The position numbers and the translations under genes are program-made. Below the pieces are notes generated by a model, which searched no databases, was not told where the DNA came from, and saw only the letters and a program-made list of their open reading frames with translations. This document shows positions 34,559-46,500 of a DNA stretch of 64,000 bases, piece by piece (position 1 is the first letter of the stretch; the number at the start of each line of letters is the position of its first letter). The DNA comes from Patiria pectinifera (taxonomy: Eukaryota > Echinodermata > Asteroidea > Valvatida > Asterinidae), in contig CM057140.1 in NCBI GenBank assembly GCA_029964075.1, forward strand, positions 6,714,643 to 6,778,642, given 5' to 3'.

Positions 34559-37500
34559 AAGTAGGTCATCCCCCTTACTACTTTGCCCCGAGGATTCTGG
34601 GATTGAGAGATCACCCATGATCCTGGTAAGCTCATCACTTTTCTGTATCTGCAAAGAAAGAAAAAATGACATGTGTTTTCAAAAAAAAAATTTCAAGACT
34701 TTTTGAGGAAAAACATCCTGACGTAATGGGTACCTGTAGGCATGTCAAGGAATAACCAATGCTGACTTGAAAACCGCTCAGCGTTTTCATGAACTTCACA
34801 TAAGCATGATAAAAGAGCATAACCAATTGTCATGCTCCTTGATTACTAATAGGACATGAAAATCAACAGCAACACAAATTAAGTATCTCAAGTTCATACT
34901 TAATTACAAGATGTGAATGGAATTTGGGTCTTTGTAATAATATAAATTGTTATATTCATGTCTTATTCAAGTTACCTCATAACTAGAACAAAAATTCAAC
35001 TTGAATTGGGTGCTTCACAAAAACACAAACTGCTGAGTCCTTGACACTTAGTCCAAAAGACAAAACTCTCCTTGGTGAGCATTTCTTCCCCCCCCCCAAA
35101 CAAAAAATCCACTGCCAGAAAGTTGTTTCCAAGGACATCTCTTACCGATGAACTGACAATGAAATGGTCTTATTATATTTACCTTGGATGCATCTATGTT
35201 GATTACTTTGAAATCATACATATCAGGTGGTGGTCTTGATGCTGCAAATTGCCTAGAGGGAAAGAGATAATATATCATCTGAATACTTGTTGCCTTGTGA
35301 ATACTCACTAGCAAACGGGGCCCAATTTCACGGCGCTGCTTACAGTTAGCAGGAAAGTTGTGCTTTTAGCGTAGCAGAAAAATTTGCTGACCTTAAGCAC
35401 TATTTCACGGCGTGGATGTGCTAACGGTCGTGCGCGCATGGAAAATTCTATTGTTACATCACTAAGCTAAGCAAATTTTTGCTCTGAAGTAAGCGTGCCT
35501 TTTGCTGTGCTTATGCTTAAGGTCTCCATGAAATAGATGGAAGCTCTTTTAGTAGACAATTGTGTGCTGAGCAGCGCCGTGAAATTGGGCCCTGATGACA
35601 CCCCAAGCTGACAGGAACTTCCGCTGTTTGAAATATATCAGGTGAGAAACAGTGCGTATACACGTTTAAACTTAACAAGAAAAAAAAGCTAAATTCGTTT
35701 ACACATTTTCCAAAATTTGTGCAATAAAGAAGAAAATTATGATTTTTTAAACACGCCCATGTGCAAACATACTAAAGGCAGTCATCAGCCTTTTGTGAAG
35801 CGGCGAAATATTTAAACACAATTTTTTTACACAATTTAACGTGACGTCCCATCCTGTGCAAATAACCATCGAGGTCAATATTGTCCTTTTGCCAGCTTCC
35901 TTTCAATGTCTTCAGTGTAATGAGGGGAATCTGGAACCAACCTGATAAAGCGCCTGCTCTGACTGATTTAACCTTTGACCCCTGACATGACTTACTCTTC
36001 TTCCTCGTCCGTGTTGAACATATTGACCCTGAAGCCAGACTTCTCCTTCTTGGTCTCTACTGCCCCCATGAGATGAGCTAGAAGGTTCAGCTCGGCCTTC
36101 ACCATTGGATTAGGGTTTGCTGTGGCCTGAAGGACAATGACAAAATCACAATACTAATCTATACTTTGTCAAATTCATGGTATAACAATAAGCCACACGC
36201 ACATGAATCAGCAAGTTCGTATAGCAGAAAGGAAGTCCCCACACTGTATTATGGCTTCCACTCACAAGTACCTCCCTCACTCAGATACAGAGACTTAGTG
36301 GGGAACACTTGGAGGGACATGAACACATTGTCACCCGGCCACACGCCTCATGCTCACGTGAAGAAGCAACACATTCAGAACAAAATTAGTTACAAGTGCA
36401 TTTTTTGGAACCCAGTACGCACAGGCAGTGTGTCCCTTCCACTGTGCATGTCAATAAGCGCTACCTCTTGTTCATGCAAAGACTTCATTGTGTAAAAGTA
36501 AAGTTGATTAGTGATGGCCTTTTTCAACATTTACCAAAGGTGTTGTACATTGTGGTGTCACAAAGGGTGTTATTAATAAACCTAACGGAGTAAGTTTAAC
36601 AGTTCTGTACACATTACATTATCCTGAATGTGCATCGTCGTTACCTCTGCATTAAAGCCTGCAAATTTATTCCCAGCTATCTTGGAGAATAAACTGCTCA
36701 AAATTTCTGTTTGGCGCAGACTAATAATTCAACCACCCTCCCTGACAATGCCTGACAGGTAATAAAAATTATTAATCTATACATTAAAATTTCGCAAATT
36801 CCATAAGAATATGATCAAATGCGCATCACAATTATCATCCCTGTTCATCAGGAATGAGACCCTGCAGCAGCTCCAGATCGAAGCAATATGGTATGTACCT
36901 TCACAGGTACCCATATATACTCCTGGGTGGACAGAGGCAATCGTAGAAAAGTGTCTTGCCCAAGGACACAAGCACCATGTTCCCCATCAGGGTTCGAACC
37001 CATGTACCACAGCATATGAGTCGAACATAACAACCATTGGACCACAGCACCCCACATAACCGATATAACTCTTGGTTGAAGAGAAATTGTTACATAGTGT
37101 TTCACCAGAGTCAGCCTAATCTCAACCGAATCCAGAATGCAGCATTAATTGCTATGCTTACATCTTCTGCCGTTGATGAAACCACTGCAGTCTTCTGTGG
37201 TGGACTGCTGACTGTTGTATCTGTTGGGCGGACAGTGCTGTACATGTTTGTACCCAGCTTGATGACCCGGTCTCCTTTCATATCCACGGAGCCTTCTCGT
37301 AACGACGCTTGGTATTTACTGCCTGAAGGAAACTCTGTTGTCTTGATGTGTTTTCCTGATTCATCATAATACCTTGCAGTGGGAGATTGTCAAACGGGAA
37401 AGTGTCATCAAGAATTTATACACAGCAGGTGCTAGATTTGCAGTCAATGGATAATGGAATGCTACATGAAGACAGCAGTGCCACTTTGCTTTAAAGTTTC

Positions 37501-40500
37501 ATAGTTTGATGAATATGGATACGTGAAAGTACTCAATATTTTAGCTAAATTTGATCAAAGAAATTCAAAACACAAGGAGTATTTTTACCAACTTGTTATA
37601 GTTTTAAAGGGAATATACAACATTTGCTTTTGATGTAATTTTCAGGCATGGATGGATTTGGGGGGTTAGTATTTTATAGCAAATATTGTCACACTGACTT
37701 GTTTGAAGTTTTGAGTTTGAAGATGCTGGAGAAAACTAAGAAAAACAATCCTGTTTTTGTAGTCTGGTTCCCGTCTAGCTGGCTTTTACATGTTGAGGCT
37801 TGTAATTGATTGCAATCAAAATGCCGACTAACTAGATATGGTAAATTAGGGGCAGTGCTTGAAAAAAAAAAACGATGGTCGGCCGACCAGCGTTGCAAAT
37901 GGATACAAAAATATCACTTTTCAATTTATAGCACACGAGTACCATGCTTTTACAGGATGCTTTAGACTGTCATTCACTAACAGTCAGTGACAGTCCAGTA
38001 AGTTATTTCATATTAATTTGGTAGTTTTGCTTTTTGATGTTTGCAAATATTATATACTCCCTTTAAATCATATAAATAATTAGTTGCAATTTTATGAAAT
38101 TCACAATAAATTGACACAAAACATACCTGTTCCTGTTGGTTATCTGAAAATTAACAAATTTGTACCAATTGTCAGTGACCACGATGACAGGTTGCATACT
38201 GCACCTACCTAATGGATCCTGGTATTTCGGCTCCATACGGGACTGGTCCAGCCAAAGGCAGAACAAACCTCCCATTGGAATTCTGCACCTTGTCTTTCAG
38301 AAAAATAGAGACCTGCAAAACAAACAATCAAGCTAAAATATGACAAAACAAAAAAACACCAACATAAAAGTAACAGACATCTGGATAACAAATGTATAAT
38401 AATGAAAGTGTTCTCTTTAATAAACTGTATGATGATTCACTACTTGTAACTTATTTTTCAGGTAAACTCAATTTAAGAATCTGATGATAATAATATTAAT
38501 ATCGATTGATACAGCATACAACCAAAAAGGTTCTCACAGTTCAGTCCAATATATTGTTATGTTGAGGTACAATATATTATTATTTTATTTATTTAATTGA
38601 TCCTAATGTACAGAACAATGCAGAATGCACTAAGGCTGTGCCATATATGTGCAGAACATTTCAGGACAAAAGAGCAAGTACATGTAGTACTTGTCCTTAT
38701 TCAAATATCCCGATGTGTACATTCTGCACGTGCTGTGTTGACACTAACCACCCCTTGCCATGAAACAATCAATGCAGCTTGGGGCTAGATTTCTGTTAAA
38801 ACGTAGCACAAAACATCATGCCTGGAAATTGTGTTAAATTAATTATTTTATAACAAATGCACAAGGGACAAACATCTATCAAAGTGCATGGAGGAAGGGA
38901 TTTTCCCCTCCATATCTAACGACATTCAATCATTTTCTTTTAGTATATTTAGTGGACATTTTATTCATTCCAATATAAAAAATACATTTTGTGGCCATGA
39001 ACGTGAATATTCAATATGCAAATGATGTGAAGTACCGATTTGTGTTGTGCATGAAAAACATAAAGCATTTAAATCTGTTTTAATACTCCTACAATCTTAA
39101 CAGTCACAGACATTCAAAAAATCAACCCTCTATTCCTCTTCCCCTGCCAAGCCTTTTCACAAGCCACATGTAGTCACCAACAGTCAGAATGTATTTCAAG
39201 CAAGTACCGTGACTAGTCAAATTCAGTCAACAGACAAAAACAGGTAAGTGGTAGGCACGGCTGGCTAATCAATCACCTACATGTACAGCCAAAGCATAGC
39301 TTTATCCCATTACATGTACGTTAAACAGTCACAGCCAGTCAATCCTGATTCATGTACCGGTAGGCAGTGGGAACTCTCAACTGTTGACTGATTTTGACTG
39401 AAAGGGCAGCTTAACATAGGATGTATGTTTGCATAGGAGGGTTCAAAATACTTTTCTTGTATATATATAAGCAAATAAAATATATTTTAATCAACATTAG
39501 GCCTACTGGTACCATTTGGCTGAACGTGTACATGTACATGTATGTGGACATATTGCTACTTTATGTATTTTGGACTAGTAAATGTACATTTACATGTTGA
39601 TGAGTGTATTCGTCGTGTGCCCGGCAGAAGGGCGTAAGTGTGCATATGCCCTTATGCAAAGTAGCGTAATGACCAACATGTTCCCAGCAAAAGGTCATAT
39701 GCAGAAAACTGCCTCCATTTTAATGAAATTTTAACATTTTCGTCAGAAATTAATACAAGTTGTTCCTAAACTTATGATTCATACGTGTGACAAATTTCAA
39801 ATTCGTACGATTTATATTACGTGTGGGAGAACATTGGATACATAATGCGCGCGAGGGAACAATGGAACCTTTCAATGCAATTTTCTTGAAAATGATTTTT
39901 GCGCCAGAACGCTCATATGCCCTTCTGCCGGGCACCCGACGATATTATATGTTAAATTTACATTTCAGGTCAAGTTCACTGAGGATCAATTATTGATTTA
40001 TTCTAACCAAGACTTTATTGGTTTCTAATAAACATCATTCTGTTGCGACCAGCAACCCCTCATTAAGACCTTCTAGATCTGCCTGCCTATTACCCAATGC
40101 TTACAGCTTCAAGTGTAAAGAGTGCAGTAAGGCCAACAACTGCTACATGTAACAATGCTGGTGGGTAAAGAGTGCAGTAAGGCTAAGTAAGTGCAGTAAC
40201 TGCTACATGTAACAATGCTGGTGGTGAATGCAAGTCCACTGAGGAGCAGTTGCCATGGTGATGCTCTTCATATCAATTTTAGATAACTTTTAGATAAAAA
40301 GCTAAACCTGCTTCATGTTGAATGATGTACAAATGTATGTGGCAATTACATGTATGGCAGGTGAGGATATGATATGTGGGATATGTTGGGAAATACAAGC
40401 TGTAACCCAATGCACAACCCAAGTACAAATGTAGAGGCTTATTGTGTGCTCTCACATATCATGAGAACAATTCTATTTGCTGATTTTAAACCATCAGAAT

Positions 40501-43500
40501 TAGCATTGAATGTTACAAGCAGAACGTTAGCTTCAATATTGCAGAAACCAATCTCCCATTTCCTACTGAAAAAACAAAAATACTAGCTTTATAGTCAACA
40601 CTGAAGTTGAAAGTTTAGAAAAGCAGAACTTCAACTTTTCTAATCATACATGTCATTAGATGGACTTTTACATCAGAATGTCAATTGAATATTTGGTTTT
40701 CCTTTCATTGACATAAATGTAGTTTACAAAAATGTATATTCAGTGTTGTCTGAAATGATTGCGAGAAAAAAAATCACAAACTACTTGGGTGGAACTCAAA
40801 CCCACGACCTCTTGTTTATTAGAGCAGATGTCTTACCACTCGACCACCGATTTTGCCGGGGCCCGCTGGCTGGTTCAACTTTCTGCTATCAGTAATTTGA
40901 TGAAAATGTGGAAAAGAACTTCCATTTCTCTGCTGCCCCACAGTTTCTGTATCACTACCCACATGTAACCACATTTTGTACAGTAGAATAAAACTGAAAG
41001 TTATTGTCTGTCCACTTTGTGTTTATGACACAATTTCTGCTGAATAGTTATTATATTTGCATATTTCAGGCCAATTCAGTCAGCAAGCAATTTGCAGCAG
41101 TTTCACCTATCTTCATCTAATTTTCTATTAAAAGTGTAACAGCCAATTGTAATAATCACTCCATAGTTCCTTTTATTGTGTGAAGGGATGCAATGTTATC
41201 TTGTACAGTATGTAGTGTTTGTTGCAACTCATTCACAGCTCTCCCTGCTTCCAGCAGCTTGATCTGATCTGATATTCTTACAGCCATTGACATACATCCA
41301 AAAATATCTCAAATACCAAACATGTCCACTAGCCTACATGTAGACACTTCAATTATCGAGCACTGAAAGCAGTCTCACACCGGTGCAAGACAGCCTTGAC
41401 GTTACTCCATGCGCAGCAAGAAATAATTAATCTAGTTTCCATGGCTAGTCTACTGAAACCATGGCAACCAACGCTGATCAATAGTCACTCAATGATATGG
41501 TATAACAGCGTGTTTGGCAGGTAAATATTACCTAGCTGAACAAACACGAGCTTGTTTGGCATGTTGAGCAGTTACAACAAACATCTTAGAGTAATAAGAT
41601 TTGCACAATCACACTACATGTACACAGTACTTTGTTACGTATTTGCTATAAACAAAAAAAGCTAGGCAATTTTTTAGCGATGTGAACCATCCGGAACAAA
41701 GTTGCATGCCCCGTGCTTTACAAAAGATGAATTCTTCTCCCAACAAATTTTCAAAAAAACGTACTTTAAAACGACTTAAACTGTTAAAGAGTCTGCAACC
41801 CTCTCAAAAGACTTTCATTTGGCACACAAATAACCCGCCCTGCGATATCATAGCCAAATTATTGTCTGGCAGGTAATAATTCTTATTTGGTAAAAAAATA
41901 ATGTAACCAAACATTGGTGGATTTTTTCGTTTGATGTTTCAATCAAAAGTAATCAAAATTTTATTTTGTTTGGAAAATAGCAATAGAATAACAAATCTAT
42001 TTTTCCAGATTAAAACTCAAAAACAGCACGGGAATGCGTGTTTACAACAGTGCTCCAAGAGTTACAAGGACACATAAAACAAGAAAATAACAGCTTTCAA
42101 CGTGATTAGCAATCAAGGAATTTGAGTTGAATTTCACTGGCAGTTTTGCCCTTACCCTTATATGGATGTCTTGAAAGAATTCTAGAAGTGTTTGTCTGAT
42201 CAGCTGAAATTCTCCCATGGACAGTGAACTGTAAGTCTGAAAGCAAACGAAAAACATGTTTGAGGGTAAGTTTAAAAATGAAATTTGAAATAAGGACTTT
42301 CAGCTTCAAATGATCATTACTTCTTTCAGTGGCTTGACCTCTGACCTCAATATCCTAGCATGTTGCTATGGTAGCAAGGCTCCCCTGGATTGAGGTCAGA
42401 ACCTTGCATGTGTTGCTTAGTTATGTAGTCATGAATATTGAAGCAACATTCAGTCATTTTAAAGCTACAGTCCATCATATGCAGCTATCCAAAAAGTAAC
42501 TGACGTACATGTAATTATTGTTAAAAAACACATTTGGTCGAAAGATAATAAGGGGGACTAAATTCCCTGTGAAATTATTCTTTCTGGCAAGCTGTCATTT
42601 CAAAGAAATCAACAAAAGAAGGCCTTTCCAACGGTGCATCTTTAAGACGCAACATAGGAAATTTAAATTAGTAGTTTCGTTTTGCCGCGAAGCCCGCACA
42701 AGCATTGGCATGACGCACACGGGTGCGTGGTTGCTATAATTCGTCGGATCAGTGCGCAACATCGTGTAGCTGCAATAGGTCTCCAACGCTGAATTCAGGC
42801 CCAATTCAAAACATGAATTAGCAACTTTTAATTTGAAATCGAGATCCTAGCATGCTGTTTTTCTCGAATATACAGCTACAGCTGAGCTTAAACTTCATCA
42901 GGTTAGTTGTTCAGTACCCTTCTTAAGATTTTGAGCATGTTTGTTGCTTCAAACGAACAAAATGCACAAATTATAAATGATGGACTATACCTTAAACAGT
43001 AACAACAGTACAATTTAAATTTGCCGTTGCACTATGTGAAATAATTTTTTTTTAGCCCATAAGTCTCTATACAGTCCCAAAGCACACTGCCTGTTACTCC
43101 CTCTACCATACTGCCCCAAACCATGAAAGTAGGATAATACAATGTAGTCCAACACATGCTACAAAAATCCATCACGTACATGTAAATAGACATGCTATAG
43201 ACAATGGATTACTGAGTTTGTGTGCTTCTAAAATGAAACTGTGGAAATTCAGGATTTGACAGTGTGCATCTGTCTGTTGTATGGAGACTAATCAAACTAC
43301 GACTACCGTAATTTCCTGCGGATAAGACGCGTCTTATCTGACTTTCTAGACCACAAAAACATCGCTGCGCCTTATCTACAGGTGCGCCTTATCTGGTGGC
43401 GCTTGAGTTCAAAGTGACGGTCTTTGTGTGAAGAATTATTTCAATGCCGCAATCAATAATGCGGTCAACCAAGGCTCAACTCTCCAGACATTGTGACCGT

Positions 43501-46500
43501 ATTTTCATTCCAACAATGCCGCGATGTGTTGATCCCCCATGATCGTGCCTTCATTCCAACAATCCACAATGCGTTGATCCCCCTTAGTGATCGTGCCTTC
43601 GTTCCAACAATGCCGTCATACAAACGTTTTTCTTTGTGGCCGTTTTTTCATTCCGAAAATGCTGCAATCAGAATTACTTAAACGTTTGGAAATCGCATTC
43701 ACTCAAGTTCTATTGTGTGAACGTTGAGGGTGTTTATTTTATTTTATCATTTTGAAACCGAAGTCAACAAGGTTCCTCCATTCACCGCGTTTTGGTCATG
43801 TTGGTGTTGCTCAAAGGTGTGCGGTTGGTTTTTTCTGCAAGCCTGAAGATCAAGATGAAATTCGGCGTATTCTTTCCACCAGCAACCTGACATATAGCTT
43901 CAAATAAACTTTGAAGAGTCCAACAAAACAAACCGTCCTTATCAGGACGACCAAACGAGAAAAGAGATGGTGCATGTGTCTGTTTCGTTTATTTTATTAG
44001 TAAGATATCAAATAAGTTTAATGATCCAATAATGATCTTGAAAACAAAACTAACACTAAGAGAAGCGATGTATTAAACAAATATCTTATGAACGTGATTA
44101 ACAAATTATAGGTTTGAAATAAAGGAAAAGAACTTTAAATACAAAAAAACATTACAACAATTTTTAAAAAATATAATAAAACATTTTTGTTACGTCTCCC
44201 CCGGTGTGACGGGATTATTTTCGTATGGTACATGTATATACATATAGGCGACGCTAGTTTTTGTATTAGTCACCGGTAGAGGGCGCAACATCTGACTCGG
44301 AGGGACTGGGCAAGTCTACGAATCTGATCCAGCGTGCGTGTTGCAATATCTTCAGACAGCGCGTGGACCATCGTTTCTGGCCGCTGATTGGGCCGCACTG
44401 CATTAACAAAAGGCCAAGGAAGGCCAGGATCGGAAACCGCAAGCAAGCATGCACAGCGCGCGTTGGCTGAGTGGATGAAGGTCGGTATCAATTTACATTG
44501 GTCTTTTCTTCATGGCTCTACATGTGACCAGCCAATGTGGTTACGGTTTAATTCATCCTCCGAATAGTGTGATCGTTCTAAGGCAACACAACGGCCCCTT
44601 TGTGGCGATGTACCGACACCGGGTGACGCCCGGTGTTCTTCTGTGTGCGGTCAAACATGCGTCTTATGCGGCGGTGCGCCTTATCTGTTGGCGTTTGAAT
44701 TTTTTTTTGGTGATTTTAGGGACCTGCGCCTTATCCCCCGCGCGCCTTATCCGCAGGAAATTACGGTACATGTGTATCTCACTTGTATACACTTGCAGAA
44801 TTACAGGTAGAATTTGGCATAATTTGTGCATTTTATTTTTTTGTTCATTTGAAGCAACAAAAATGCTCAAAATCTAAAGAAGGGTACTTAAACAACTAAC
44901 CTGATGCAGTTTTAGCTCTGTGAATGCTGTATATTCCGAGAAAACAATATTCTAGGATCTCAATTTCACTTAAAAAGTTGCCGAGTCATGTTTTGAAATG
45001 CACCCCAAATCAGCGTCCGGGACACATTCGTATTAAGTCGATTGCAGCTACGTGATATCAGGCACTGAACCGACAAATTATAGCAACCGCGCACGCGTGC
45101 GTCTTGACAATGCTCGCGCGCACCCATTCAAGTGAACTACATTGTATTAACGGAATTTTTTTAAATGCGTCTTTAGATGCATCTTTGGAAATAACCTTCA
45201 TCTATTGTTTTCTTCAATATGACAGCATGTCAGAAAGAATCATTTCACAGGGAGTTTAGTGCCAACTATCTTTAAACCAAGTATGCTTCTGAACAATAAT
45301 TTTGTCAGTTACACTTTGGATAGCTGCAAATGATATACATGTACTTTTGATTTGAAATTGAGATCCTACATTTTAGAATGCTGTTTTTCTCGGAATATAC
45401 AGCTGAAGCTGAGCTGAAACTTCATCAGGTTAGTTGTTCAGTATCCTTCATTAGATTTTGAACACTTTTGTTGCTTCAAACGAACAAAATGCACAAATTA
45501 CAAATGATGGACTACATCTTTAAAGATAAGTAAATTACAGTGACTTGTGCAAGACAAACACAAGTTCAATTCCTTAATAATCTATGCCGTAAGTTAGAGA
45601 CTTTTGATGTTTGTAAAGTACCAACTGTTGAAGTTTGTACCTTAATCATCATCCTGATGACCGTTTCCACCTGGTTACAGATCGGGATTGAATCCTCAAC
45701 AAAGGTCCTGATGGCATCCAGATGATTGAAGGTCACTAACAGGATATCCGAGGGACGCAGACACAGAGAGACTTGGTACTTCAAAGCCATTGTCATCAAA
45801 TCATACAGCTGAAAAGACAAACATACAGTTTATTACAGTTTTTAAAACAATAATGTATCTCAGGCAAATATCGGGAAAGTATGTTGAAAATGCATACAAT
45901 GTAGTTCTTACATGGCATGCATGGTGAACTTTTCAGCCTGGCAAAATTTGACGTACATGTACATGTACATCGATTTGATGTATTGTGTTCTTTTGCACAA
46001 TCTCTTTTCAGCACTGTCAGTACTACTTGTATGTATTTCGAAAAATAGAATTGTTTTTTAAGTATTAAAGTTAAATGGCTTACAGAAAAGGAGGGAGCAG
46101 CTAAAAAGTACTGATATCAATCAATGTGAAATTGCTTTGCACTGCCTAAGGTCCTAGTTTAATTTAATGTTGCCATGCCAACCCTAATTATGTACTGCCC
46201 ATTGTGTGATAGTCCGTGTATCCATTGTCTGATTGTAATCAGTGTATTGCAATATGCTGCTTGCTAATAGGGATCATTAGAAGTGGTACATGAGATACGT
46301 ATGATGCTCAGAAATACATGTGCAGTTGCATATTGAATCACCATATTCTGCCTTGGGTGGGTTTGTGGAAATAACTACACAAAATGCTGATTTAACCTGC
46401 TATTTTTTTCTGAGGCATACAATGTATGTATCCCACACATTCACTATTTCTAATCAACAAAATTTATAAAATGGGAAAGTCCAAGAATTCGCGTGCACTG

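Noticed and set aside
36980..37056. tRNA gene (GGGTTCGAACCC with an A box)
   Set aside because: Acceptor and anticodon stems do not pair, and a SINE body follows the B box.
40780..40858. tRNA gene on the minus strand
   Set aside because: A and B boxes are present but the acceptor arm is unpaired; treated as a SINE head.
44512..44877. 121-codon plus-strand open frame
   Set aside because: Crosses the right end of the TIR element 43304-44768 into a MITE copy. No protein similarity.
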